In this document: positions 1-9,972 of the stretch, piece by piece
Numbering within the stretch: position 1 is the stretch's first letter
Layout of the letters: each line of letters opens with the position of its first letter
NCBI GenBank assembly: GCA_015039315.1
Contig: WIDE01000152.1
Location: 1 to 23,111 of the forward strand
Direction of reading: 5' to 3'
Length of the DNA: 23,111 bases
Source: Clavulina sp. PMI_390
Taxonomy: Eukaryota; Basidiomycota; Agaricomycetes; Cantharellales; Hydnaceae
Notes under the pieces: generated by a model
The model's database searches: none
Seen by the model: only the letters and a program-made list of their open reading frames with translations
Told to the model about the DNA's origin: nothing
Program-made: the position numbers and the translations under genes

Positions 1-1275
1 TTTCCTCTCCAGAGCTGATGCTAATTCTTCGGTGCGGTATAGTGGGCTACAAGGCTCATGGAACTCATGGAGTCCACGATTCGGCATCAAGATGCCTCCA
101 GGGCTAGGGGCAGTTCTTGTCTTCACATTAGCGTAAGTGCTTCTCCGCCATTATCACGCTTGACGAATTCTAACACTCGATCTGCAACATTCCAGGTGTG
201 GGCCGATCATGTACTCGTTCCTCCTCAGACCAAAGGCGATCCCACGATCCTACTACAATTGGTGCGATAAACCCAACTCATTTGGCTAAACCCAAAGCAA
301 GCATTAACCGGCTCCCTTTTGGACTGTACAGGATTCTCGCCGCCGGGAAGATCTACGACGAGACTATGCAAATCAATCGAGACCTCGTGTGGACGGGCAA
401 ATTCAATATCGAGACTTTCGAGCGGCTAACAAAGAAGAAGGTACGACAGCCATTATGCTCTTATCTTCGACTGAGCGAACTAAAACTTACTCGTCTACCT
501 TCTCTTAATAGGGACACACCCCTCGCAATCAAGCGATCCTCGACCAAATCCTCGCCCGCGCCAAAGAAGGCGACTTTAGCGGTCTCACCAACGGCACATG
601 CGAGATCATCCACCCATGGCTTGATTCGTGCACATATGTCGAAGTCGAGCGCTTCGTCTCTGTCTTCACGTGGATGTTCCCCGTCTACGGTGCTCTACAT
701 GTCATCCCAATGATCCTGTTCAAGCGGGGCCAGTTCATGAAGGAGCCGTTGATAATGCTCTTGCGCAGCTTGAAGGGAACTGTGAGGAGCTCGACGTTCT
801 TGTCTGTCTTCGTGTTCATCTACCAGAGTGAGTCCAAGTCCTCCACCGTTCACGTTCACGTTCGCGATCAGATATTCCAAAGCCGTACTGATTCCGCATC
901 CCACTTGCAGGCTTGCTCTGCTTGAAGAACCAAGTACATGCCGCCGAGTGGTCCAAGTCCAACCTCCCACCCAAAGTTCGCCAAGCTCTCGTAGGCCGCG
1001 CATCCTTCTGGGCTCTCGCATTCTCCGTCGGTCTCTCCCTCTTCGTCGAGGAACCTCGCAGACGCGCTGAACTAGCGATGTACGTCCTCCCGCGTGGACT
1101 CGAGAGTGCGTGGAGCATCATGCGCGGGAAAGGATACGTGCCGTTCATTCCGTTTGGGGATGCGGTGCTGAGCGCGTCGGCGATGGGTATGGTGATGGCG
1201 ACGTATCAGAATGATCCTGAGCATTTGAGTGGGTTGGTGAGGCGGGTGCTGTATCAGTTCATTGGACCAAATTGA
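1..1275 (+). CDS. TMEM135-like transmembrane protein, 3' part (5' end outside window)
   Basis: Exons are <1-132, 196-261, 332-440, 512-827 and 911-1275, with introns of 63, 70, 71 and 83 bp, all GT...AG. The spliced reading frame enters at base 2 and stays open for 328 residues to the TGA at 1273-1275. Exon 4 carries the Cys-rich signature of the TMEM135 N-terminal domain: a Cys, then IIHPW, then a second Cys, followed by FPVYGALHVIP. The last exon carries the conserved stretch FVEEPRRRAELAMYVLPRG and ends in MGMVMATYQNDPEHLSG, as in family members. Several hydrophobic segments fit a multipass membrane protein. Animal TMEM135 is tied to peroxisomes, mitochondria and lipid handling; the role of fungal homologues is not clear, so no precise function is claimed. 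The start codon lies upstream of the window. It is convergent with the kinase gene, with 221 bp between the stops. A decayed copy of its 3' end lies at 5925-6058. Confidence 0.85.
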
Positions 1276-1496
1276 TCGTACGTACAAGTACAATCGTAGT
1301 TACCAACTTGGATGGAGTGTCATTCCCGTCTATCGTGATAGAGCACTATTCCCCTTTGCGCTTCCCAACTTCGTCCCCAAATTGCATTACGGCATTTAGG
1401 TCCTCCCATAAATACACATATGGGACAGATGCCCGCCAGCGCTCTGGGAACTCAACCAAAGAATATACTAACTAACAAAATGTATCAAGAACAGGA

Positions 1497-4400
1497 CTAC
1501 AGAGTCCTATCCGGGTCCCTTACAAAGGAGACTGGGAATCTCACATTCCGCGAGAGTGGCCGGGATGCTCCACCTGGTATGGGAAGTTGGTTCAGGGGTT
1601 TATGGTATTGTGTTTTCTGGTTGTGAGTGTAGGTGTGAGTGGGAGCAGGCACTTCCACTTTGTCTGAATTTGGGTGCACAGCAGATAGTCCTTTTGCCAA
1701 CCTATGAACCATCTGAGCAAACTCTTGGTGGGCAATATCCAAGTCCTCTTTGCGTGTCCCTGTGAGAGTGCATTCAAAGGTGCCGTTGGACGGTTCCCTG
1801 ATGTCAGCATCAACTTGCATTGCACCAAGATGATTCAGGCACTGAGCAGTATTGATGTCCTCGTAGAAGGCATCAGATATGTGCACTTTGACTTGTGTCA
1901 GACGGCGAAGACGATCCTGGAAAAAGTCGGCATAATATTTATGAGCGACTCTGATATTCAGGTGAAAATTGGGCTCGTGGTACCTCGATATCGTCGATGG
2001 CAATCTTTACGTTGGCAGGAGAGCCTCGGACCTTCAAGAGAGATTCCTTTGTAGTATTTTCGCTTGAACCCCTGCTCATCATCTCCCTGTCCCATGCAGG
2101 GCGCCTATTCTCATCCGGAAACAGGAATTGAACTTCTAATTGACTCTCCAAGTCGTCAAGAGATCGCATCTCAGCCCCGTTGGGAAAGTTATCCGGGTCA
2201 TCCCAGCGCCGGAAGAGGTGTGAGTTCTTGATCGCATGTTGCTTCCACGGTGACACCCTCATTCCCCAGATAACATTGGTGAGATGGCTATGATAGTGGC
2301 CAATGACCTCGCGGAGTCCTTCCGTTAGTCGTGCTGTGATATCGGGAGGAAGCCACAACCGAATCGTCATCTCGTATCCTTTTGCAGTTTCACGGCCATC
2401 TTCCGAGCTTTTACATAACAAGCTCTATCGTTAGCTGATTCCTCGGATCGAATGGGATGAGACACATACACTGTAAACATCTGGCGGGCCTCCTCTTCGT
2501 CCTCGGGTCCACCAGCCTTTGCGATCAGCTGCGGGAGTTGGATCACTAAGAGCCGACGCAGATCTTTACTCCATGGTACAAGATAGTGGGTTTCTTTCTC
2601 GGCGTCGACCGTACGAGCAAACGCCATAACGCATTGATAAGCGTCCGGCAAAAGTGCCTTTGGACCCCTAATCGTCACAGTAGCCGTATTCTGCTCGATG
2701 GCGATAGCAGTCTTTGTCTCGTTCTGTAAACGCTGACAGAACACCCACATACCAATACGATGAGCAGCACGAGTGGATACGTGGAACGAATGTGTCTGAT
2801 TTCGTTCCCAGAATTCCTGGAACATTCCAACAAGTTCTCGTAATGCCGATTTTACACTCGCGACGTTGCCATATGCCACGATACGTGCGGGCTCGATGTC
2901 GATGACGACCTGATGCCGCTTTTCGATCGCATCCCGCCGGCGATTGGGAGGCCAAGCATCATGATCGATATCAAAATGAGGTGGCGGTACAACAGCTTCA
3001 CGGTGCATATGGGGAGATCGTTTCTGGGAAGGAATGTTAGATTGGTAAAAGAACACAACCCCAGGAGACGGCGTACTGATTCATCATTGAACGTGTCCAT
3101 CAAACGAGCAAGAACTTTGGAGCTGGACGGCCGTTTGTCCGGCTCTTGGGCCCACATGTCGCATAATATCTCCCATAAATGCTCTGTTAGCTCCGGAGCA
3201 AGAGCTACTCCATCAGTGGGCATATCAGGTCGCTCCCCTTTGCGAAAATGAGACATCACTTTCAAGTCGTTCCGAAGCTCATGGAATGGAGGCCGCCCGC
3301 TCCATACGTTAAGGAATGTCATAGCGAGAGAGAAAATATCGCTGGCAGAGCTAGTACGAAAAGATGTTGTCCACCTTTTGAACAGTTCCGGAGCCATAAA
3401 TCGCGGTCTCCCAGCTTCTTGTAAGATTGTCCGCGTTCGCGTGACTTCATGGCGGATGCGACTCAGTCCAAAATCGCAGAGATATGGTTTATGATCGAAG
3501 TCGATGAGAATATTCCCCTAACTAGATGCATTAAACAGAAGGGTTCTGGACATACAGATAGTAAAATTTGTTGACGTACAGGATGTATGTCGCCGTGGAC
3601 TATTGGGGGACGTCGAGAGTGTAGATATGCAACCCCACTACTCACGCCAATAAGCTGAGAATTAGGGGCATGATATAAGCGACAAGCGTGCACTCAAATG
3701 AGCAATAGTTAAGACTAACAATACGTCGTAATATATGTGGGCCGATCAGCGGACCATCAAGGGCTTTTTGAAGCGAGCCAGGATCGATCAATGGCACAAT
3801 TGTAAGCGGTGGGGAACCGTCTTCTTCATGGTAGATTCCCAGGAACGGTAGGATATTTGGATGATGGAGTATTGAATGATTTATGGCCTCACGATGGATT
3901 AGCTGTACAGAATCGTTTGAAATCTCTCTTAGATCAAACAGTTCAAGTCATGACACACCCGTGTTACTTTACGCCCCAAAGGTGATCCCCACTCCCATGA
4001 AGCCATAACTACCTCACGAACAACTACAGGTTGAGAATAGCCTTTCAGGTGCCCAGCGTAGGCTATTGCCTGGCCTCCTCGTCCGATGACGTCTTTTCTA
4101 TTAAACGTGATGTGTTGGAGAGCAAAAGCTCTAGGAATAGCAATAAAGTGGAAGCAGAGATCTTGGAGAAGCCTCAGTGTTTCTGGGTATGTAGGGGAAT
4201 CACAGGTCTGTCTTTGGATGTCCTGAGGAGTATAAGTAGTATTAAAGACCGACATCAGGTCGCTCGCATCAATATACTAATAGTACGTACCGCGTTGATG
4301 AGGTCGAGTAAATCCGAGATCTCAATGTCGGAGGTCATGGAATTTAGATCACGAATCCTGAAGGTTTTGGCCATTTGAGGAGAGACGTAGGGAATTTCTT

Positions 4401-4584
4401 GGTCTTCACTCAGATAGCCATCACTCTCTGATTTGTTGGAAGCTTCGACATCGTCCTGTACAATGAACACCATCAGATTCGATTTCTCCACGATGAGTAT
4501 GAGCCCTGGTGCATCGAGATTCATAGCCACCTTTTCGCGGATATTCTGTCCTGTCAGGTGAAGAGGTCTCTTGGATCGCGGCAT
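1497..4584 (-). CDS. TKL-type protein kinase fused to a KH-like module (predicted chimera)
   Basis: Predicted exons, 5' to 3' on the minus strand: 4584-4291, 4222-3968, 3902-3720, 3654-3580, 3517-3077, 3023-2470, 2407-1984 and 1916-1497, giving 881 residues. Residues 1-140 are unrecognised, with an acidic Ser/Asp/Glu patch. The kinase domain spans about 140-410: Gly loop IGRGGQAIAY (144-153), alphaC Glu in HREA (E188), catalytic loop HGDIHPGN (D266, N271), DFG (284-286) and APE (311-313). The beta3 position, usually VAVK, reads VVVR (R167), so activity may be atypical. HGD instead of HRD is common in expanded basidiomycete TKL kinases. Residues 417-742 match residues 954-1279 of the gene at 12914-18044, about 80% identical by eye in the first of the two long exons. 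The kinase exon joins this module through a phase-0 intron (3024-3076). If that intron is not spliced, the kinase frame stops at 2852 and the KH part would be separate. The final ~60 residues differ from the paralogue. Confidence 0.7.
1641..3023 (-). repeat. KH-like module, copy 1 of a dispersed segmental duplication
   Basis: This stretch aligns with 13071-14459. The exons are 554 nt and 424 nt in both copies, the first intron is 62 bp in both, and intron phases match. Protein motifs shared by both copies include REAVVPPPHFDI, GPKALLPDAYQ, HYLVPWSKDLRRLL, VSPWKQHAIKNSHLF and DINTAQCLNHLGAMQVDA-like text. Beyond 3023 the two copies share only part of the intron next to the splice acceptor. Below about 1641 they no longer align. 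The repeats of beta-strand-GP-x-helix text are reminiscent of KH RNA-binding folds, but no clear GXXG loop was found, so KH-like is an inference. Confidence 0.85.
3024..3076 (-). other. Junction intron between kinase and KH-like exons
   Basis: On the minus strand the intron begins GTACGC and ends CTTCCCAG. A CTAAC branch-like site lies about 15 nt before the acceptor. It is phase 0. The paralogue has a phase-0 intron at the same KH-side boundary (14460-14521), and both acceptors are followed by AAACG. A short TCTTTTAC string is shared inside the two introns. This is where the two gene structures diverge and is therefore the likely breakpoint of the duplication. Confidence 0.6.
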
Positions 4585-5924
4585 ACCAACGCTGTCAGCG
4601 CATGAGGATATTTGGCGCTTATTCGGTTGTGGCAGTGTGCTTTTGTTGAGAGCCGTTTAAGCGCGGACCAAACTCTACCACCTTTGAAGCAATTGACAGC
4701 CCATACACAGCCTCTTAAGGCACATCACACCTTTGAAGCACCTTCGATATACATGGAGACTATTGAAATCACTATTGAACCTTGGTGGCCCTTATTCCCG
4801 CCTTCCTTGAAGCTTGGACACCTCGTTTTAGTGAAAAGTTGATGCTTGCCCTGTTGCGGGACGCAACCCGTCTCATTTGATTAGTCCAATTTAGGTAGTT
4901 CTTCTTCCGCATTTCCATTCTCCGTCACCTGGCTATCTGCCAGCTGACTCTCTTTGAGCTTCCCATCTCTCTCATCATACTCCTGTATATTAGTCTGTCC
5001 GTGAGGGTTTCCCTTTTTCACTGGATCAACCAGGTGTATCCTCGGTTTTCCCCCCTCGTATTTCTAGCCTCCAAATCATATCTTTCTCTGTATTTATTAC
5101 GTTCGATCACAGCTTGAGCCCTCCGGGATTCCGTTCCCATCATCACGGGGTTTCCTCCGTGCTTCCGTGCCGGCCCCGTAATATGCCCGCCGGGCAAGCA
5201 TCAACAATACCCGCCAAGCAAGCATCGACTTGCACTACGCTGGCAAGGCTGCTTTATAAGGCAACCATACTTTAAATTCCGATAAATCAATATACTTGCC
5301 AGGTCTCATTGATCACGGGATGTTGAGTGCTAGATGTCTGGTATTAGTATCTGATGACCAGAAGTATTTATGACATGATATTGTACTACTACTATGGTAC
5401 TATACTAGGGTGAAGATTCCGACTATCCCTCATCGCTTGTGCCCTCCTCTGCTTCTTCTGAGCTAGTTTGGGGCCCATAGGCGTCTAAAAAGCCTCCCCC
5501 CCTGTTGTACCTACACTGTCTACACTGTCCCAACAGCTGTATCCGAATTCGGCACTGTTTATTATGGGCCCTCATATGAAAATCAACTGGAGCAGAATAT
5601 GTCATCAGCACATTCCGATCACTGAGCTGAGAATAGAGACATTGGTCCTATGAGATGCTGAAACATATCTTGGTCAGGCTCACTGGGAAACTGACCCGTT
5701 AGCAGAGTTAGTAATGGCAGTCAACTTGCTTGTAATAATAAACCGATGGAAACTATAGAGTCTAGGTGGGCTATGCGCAGATACGGGGATAGAGTGCGAT
5801 GCTCGGACGACTATGGATACCTTCAAGGATCCGGACGTTCTCAACCTCTTAGTTTTCCGGTTTGCAGCGCTTCCTTACGGAAACTCGTGCTCTCTGAGCA
5901 CCACTCCCTTGTGATAGGGGAGCC
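4585..5924. other. Gene-poor stretch upstream of the kinase gene
   Basis: No convincing coding region was found. Short open frames here have no recognisable motifs. The stretch holds the kinase gene promoter region next to 4585, a possible LTR relic from 4852, and two copies of a CCCGCC...GCAAGCATC motif near 5187-5231. It also has a small tandem CTACACTGT pair near 5510-5528. Composition is more AT- and pyrimidine-rich than the neighbouring genes. Confidence 0.5.
4852..5290. mobile_element. Possible degenerate solo LTR or transposon relic
   Basis: The segment opens with TGTTGCGGGACGCAACCCG, which contains a perfect 6-bp inverted repeat (GTTGCG, gga, CGCAAC at 4853-4867) right after a TG dinucleotide. 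A long pyrimidine-rich non-coding tract and a TATAA-like site near 5255 follow. This layout resembles fungal Gypsy-type LTRs. I could not find a matching CA end or a target-site duplication of the preceding TGCCC, and no gag-pol text is nearby. The right boundary is arbitrary. Confidence 0.3.
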
Positions 5925-6058
5925 TATACGTGCCTCTAATTCCTATGCAGACGCAGTGCTAGCGCATCAGTGGTGGGCATGGTGACGGCGACATGGCAGA
6001 ATCACCCCAAGCATTGAAGCAAACTGGTAAGGCGGGGATTATATCAGTCCAATGGACC
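5925..6058 (+). pseudogene. Decayed copy of the TMEM135-like 3' exon
   Basis: Bases 5925-6058 align along their length with 1133-1268 of the TMEM135-like gene, in the same orientation. Shared strings include TACGTGCC, ATTCC, GCATGGTGACGGCGACAT versus GTATGGTGATGGCGACGT, GGTAAGGCGGG versus GGTGAGGCGGG, and ATATCAGT..AATGGACC versus GTATCAGT..ATTGGACC. Most substitutions are transitions (G/A and C/T). A one-base deletion (CTGAGC to CTAGC) and further indels destroy the frame, so no protein can be made. Weaker similarity may extend upstream to about 5880. No other exon of the gene was found nearby. Confidence 0.75.
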
Positions 6059-6359
6059 GACTGGAACCATGCAATGACAATGGTATCGTTCGGGCTAGGC
6101 ACCTGCCCTATCGCGAGAGACCACCATTGTCTTTTGTGCTTGGTGGCTCGTCCTCTTCTCTCAGATCGCACGTATGTGGTAAGTCTGTTACGAGGGGAAT
6201 AGGATGTAGGATGGTGGTAGAGTCGATACTGATATTACGCTCGAAAGCCTAAGATAAACTGGTTACTCGAATATTGCTGACGCAGCAGCGAACCGTACGC
6301 GGCACCTAGAAGCCATTATATGTACAATAGCAAAGGTATCACGATTGATGAGTATAAAC

Positions 6360-7695
6360 CTACGGGCCCTGAGTCATGTCCCACATAGTCCCAAGGAGCG
6401 ATGCGCCATTGGGGTTCTGCCAATCGGTCCATGTCGAATCCAAGAGCCCATACGACTCGACATATGAGACAGTACCCTGGCGAACATAGTAGTCGCCCTG
6501 AAGCGCCCACCACGACCAGTCCGCGTCGTTCCCAGTCAGGTAAGAGATGAGGCAGGACAGATACTCGCTATCCCCATCTGAGAGGGTGCCATTTGCACCA
6601 TTCAGCCCGAAGCCGAACTCGCTAATCCAGAGAGGGCCTGTGAAGGACTCGTTTTGCTCGAGGAGGAACCCAGCAGCGGCGCCCATCTCGGTCTCGTATA
6701 CGGAACAGTCGCTAGTGTCGTACCCAACGCTATAGCTGTAGGTGTGGTACTCCCAAACGACTTTGTTGGGCCATGCACTCCGATCGAGAGGGTTTGAGCG
6801 GAGCATCGAGAGATCGGTATCACCGAGGTGACCACCCATCATGATAAGGAGATCAGGATTGGCAGTGTGAATGGCAGTTGCACCTATACAGATAGCGGGA
6901 TCAGTCGCAAATAGGGATGAGAAAAATGATAAGGGGAATCGGCTGAGGGATGAATAATGAGAATAAGAAACCACACTCACCCTTAGGCGCATAAGTGTAC
7001 CAAGGACTGCCGCTTTCGACAACCGGGATTTCTCGGAGTTCATTCCGAATCGACATGCCAATCACGGCGTCGTACCCGGCGGCCCAAGTCGCCATTGCGC
7101 TGAGGCCGGCAACCCAGTCGGCCGTGATAAAGTATTGAGAGTTGGCAGAGAAGAGGCTGCTACTCGCTTCATCCCACCAACCGTTCCCGTCATTGAGGTC
7201 ACAGCACCACTGCGCCCGAGACACATGGTTGTCGAGAATAACCTTGACACCGACCGCATCGAGGGCATTGATCACCGCCCCAAACGCCCCAAGGACCGTG
7301 GAAGTCGCAAGGAACGGATTCTGGACAACAGCCTGGGCATACAACCCATCAAGAGACCCAGCACCCGCACCAGAGTTAACGCCACCATTGGCGAACGACG
7401 TTTGAACACTCATAGTGGGGGACAGCGCCATGTCGATACTATAGGTTAGACGAACGCAGTTGAAGCCCGCCTTCGCAATCCATGAAGCGATGTACGCAAC
7501 GGGCTTGTGCTGAAGGCCCTCGGGAACGTTGGCCTCCATGTGGCCAGCCCAGTTGACGCATCGAAGCTTGAAGCGAGCGCCGGTGGAGTCGACAATCCAG
7601 CGTGAATTGGTGCTATAGACCTCTTTCGCGGCGAATGCGCTCGGGAGAACCGAAGCAACGCCTAACGCGAGACCTGACAGCTTGAGGAGCAGCAT
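6360..7695 (-). CDS. Secreted glycoside hydrolase family 5 (cellulase-like)
   Basis: There are two exons, 7695-6981 and 6883-6360, joined over a 97-bp intron (GTGAGT...TATAG) that splits a Gly codon. The product has 412 residues. The ATG at 7695 was chosen because it begins an N-terminal signal peptide of about 22 residues ending in PSAFA; the upstream in-frame extension is hydrophilic and unlike a signal sequence. The mature start WIVDSTGARFKLRCVNWAGH is typical of fungal GH5 enzymes. The acid/base Glu lies in SIRNELRE (E219) and the nucleophile Glu in WISEFGFG (E327). WCCDLNDGNGWW and WSWWALQGDYY are further family-like motifs. It should hydrolyse a beta-linked glucan or related plant or fungal wall polymer outside the cell; the exact substrate and subfamily cannot be read from the sequence. 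No carbohydrate-binding module is present. A second gene with nearly the same signal peptide starts at 23044. Confidence 0.92.
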
Positions 7696-7770
7696 CGTCA
7701 CACCAAAAGGGATAAGAAATCTGAGGGGACGCGGTCCTACAGAGAAGAAAAGAGGATCAGCAATCAGGAG

Positions 7771-7777
7771 TTTTATG
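7771..7777 (-). promoter_or_regulatory. TATA-like box of the GH5 gene
   Basis: The minus strand reads CATAAAA about 76-82 bp upstream of the ATG at 7695, a plausible core promoter distance. No other support. Confidence 0.35.
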
Positions 7778-7857
7778 TCAAATCGGATGTACCGGTAGCC
7801 GTGTGCCAGTGCCAGATCATAGATTTCGGGTAGTTGGCGACGGAGCGTCGGCCACAT

Positions 7858-8559
7858 GGACCACTAAGATTGGGAAACGACTGAAGTCGATAGTGTCTTC
7901 TCTCTTGATCGACTCAAAATCAGATGACTAGTTGATAGGCAAGTTTATCGTCGAGACGGGTTCGATCAACCAAGCTGGATTTTCCCAATGCCATCGACTA
8001 AGAGAATCGAGGGTAGTAGTGATCATCGAGTCAAGGTAGACAATGTCCGAGGTTGAACAAGATTATGCTTCTCTCCGGTGGCGATATTGCTGATCCACCC
8101 AATGATCGCCGCAAGCATTGTCCGCCACATGGCCACCTGGAGACTATCCCCAGGTTTTCGACGTAAGATCTAAAAAAAGGACCAACCTCCACAATTATAG
8201 GTCGCTCTAATGGATGATGTCGGGATCATAGATATTGGTTGAGGAACTGTTGTATCTCATCATGTCTGTTCCTTGCAATAGGACAACTGGGATGGCAGCT
8301 AGACGCCAAGCAAACGTTTGATCGGGTCACGTGCACAGCAACAAGCGGCTCCACTTCTGTTGACTGGAACTCTCACACATTACTGCTTCACTGGCGCCCA
8401 CGCAGGACACCAGGACCCAGGGCGAGGGGAAATGAAAGCCATAATAACGCACCAGTGTAACAAGCCATGGACTCACTAAGAACTAGGGCGCATATTCTGC
8501 ATATTGTATACATTCATCCACTATTCGGTTCACTCAAGATTGGGTGTCGTATTCTGTAT
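7858..8559. other. Intergenic region between GH5 gene and first ketopantoate reductase gene
   Basis: Holds the upstream region of the GH5 gene and the 3' flank of the reductase gene. It contains a CACGTG (GTCACGTGCAC near 8325-8335). I see no coding region or structured RNA here. Confidence 0.5.
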
Positions 8560-9901
8560 TCATAGTATGGATTTGACTTTTCCTCTATTGCGAGCATCGA
8601 TTGCTTCAATCAGGACGGCAACTGTCTCGAGGACAGGGACATCAATCCCAAGTTGTTTCGCCTGCTTGAGCGGGTGACCCCATATGACCTTGATTGCAAG
8701 GAACGTGCATGTCATTAAGAATATTTGGAAAATAAATGTAACGAACAAATGCTCACCTCGTATTCGAGAGCTCTTCCTGCCTTGGCATCTGTCCTGGTGG
8801 AGCTTGAGGTATTGTGCCCCTTAATCCGGTCCATAATCATGTCATCCACTCGCTGAGTCCGGGCTAAAGCAGCAGCTGCTCGCTCCGCTTCTTCAGGACT
8901 CAACACACCTGGCTCCAAAGGATCAACCTCGATTCCGAGCCCCCGAGCAATGAGCACCGTCTCCCGGATGATACGACGGGCAAGGGGCTCGCTCAAAGGA
9001 GATGCGGCGAGGAAAGCTGCGCTATCAACATCTGAGAGGGTCATCAGGGCATTCCAGCTCGCGTTCCTAAAATGGGCCTGGATCAGACGACATCTACACA
9101 CCATGCGGCTGAGAAACCTGATCTCTCTCTCTCTCTCTTACATTGCCAGCTTGGTCCACCTATGAGCCTGCACGTAAACATGATTGTACTCAGATCTCGC
9201 ATCACATCCTCCTAATTTGCACATCTCCACAAAGGTGTCGATCCGTTCCTTCTCTTGGGAAGTATACTCTACCGAACCATTGGAGTGGAATGGCCCGCAT
9301 ATGAGCAAGAGGCCTCCGGTATGAACAACCCGGTTGGGAGCAGGCTGTACAGCATGAACAAATGCCTGAGTAGTGAAATATGGTGAGTGGGTATCATAGA
9401 GCAGTTAGAAAGTTATCCGTTCTCACAATGCACGACAGCACCAAATTATCAGGCCATCGAGCCTGGACATCGGGTTCAATACCCACACCGTTCTGGATCA
9501 GTACGATTGTAGTTTTTTCGGGAACTACAAACGGCTCCAATGATTGAACAAGTGTTGGCGTAGTACCATCGTCAACAATGCGCTTTGTTGTCACAACAAC
9601 ATAAGAGAATGGAGCTGCCGAGGTCGGGGTTTGATGAGAAGTCTCCGGCTCCGCAGTGGTGTGATACACATGATCGAAGATAACATGACCACCTTCTAGT
9701 TGTACACCTTCAATGTAGATCCCTTCCTTTTGCACGGCATCAAAATTTGATCGAGCTACAGTTGACAGAGAGGTTCGCTTGGACCGCTGAAGGAAGAGCG
9801 AGAAAACCGCCCCAAGACTAGTATCATGAGAGGAGTTCGAGCTAGCGAGAATATGGAGACGGCTCCTACTTGCCAAGGCCGAACACTAGCGTATTCTCCA
9901 T
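8560..9901 (-). CDS. 2-dehydropantoate 2-reductase-like (ApbA/PanE), copy A
   Basis: Five exons: 9901-9870, 9817-9427, 9365-9142, 9066-8757 and 8688-8560, giving 361 residues. The N-terminus MENTLVFGLGNLGAVFS contains the GxGxxG dinucleotide-binding loop, interrupted by the first intron. IVLIQNGVGIEP and RWPDNLVLSCI are core Rossmann-domain text. The C-terminal domain has RWTKLAMNASWNA (K213, matching the catalytic Lys of E. coli PanE) and SSSTRTDAKAGRALEYE with the catalytic Glu position. The family reduces ketopantoate to pantoate with NADPH on the route to pantothenate and CoA, but fungi carry several paralogues whose substrates are often untested. The third splice donor is taken as GTGAGA right after LSCI, which fits both copies. 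Intron 3 (9067-9141) contains a GA microsatellite beside its donor. The tandem sister is at 10639-11972. Confidence 0.88.
9121..9138. repeat. CT/GA dinucleotide microsatellite in intron
   Basis: A run of eight to nine CT units lies immediately inside the donor of intron 3 of copy A; on the coding strand it reads GTAAGAGAGAG and onward. The matching intron of copy B lacks it. Confidence 0.9.
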
Positions 9902-9966
9902 AATTATGAAGAGCTTTTCTATGTTGCAGTGAGATTCGTTCACGAACGGGCTATCGGTCGGGGGGG

Positions 9967-9972
9967 CTTATA
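9967..9972 (-). promoter_or_regulatory. TATA-like box of ketopantoate reductase copy A
   Basis: The minus strand reads TATAAG within GGTTATAAGCC, about 66-71 bp upstream of the ATG at 9901. A run of C bases on the same strand follows. The distance is reasonable for a core promoter; function is inferred only. Confidence 0.35.

Noticed and set aside
198..713. 171-codon plus-strand frame across the first exons
   Set aside because: It reads through introns of the TMEM135-like gene. The spliced model gives a family-like protein, while this frame turns into Ser/Lys/Pro-rich nonsense after 440.
695..1148. Minus-strand frames opposite the TMEM135-like gene
   Set aside because: Antisense shadows of exons 4 and 5, without motifs.
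7951..7975. GGTTCGATCAA-like box suggestive of a tRNA B box
   Set aside because: It lacks the following CC, and no acceptor or anticodon stem could be folded around it.
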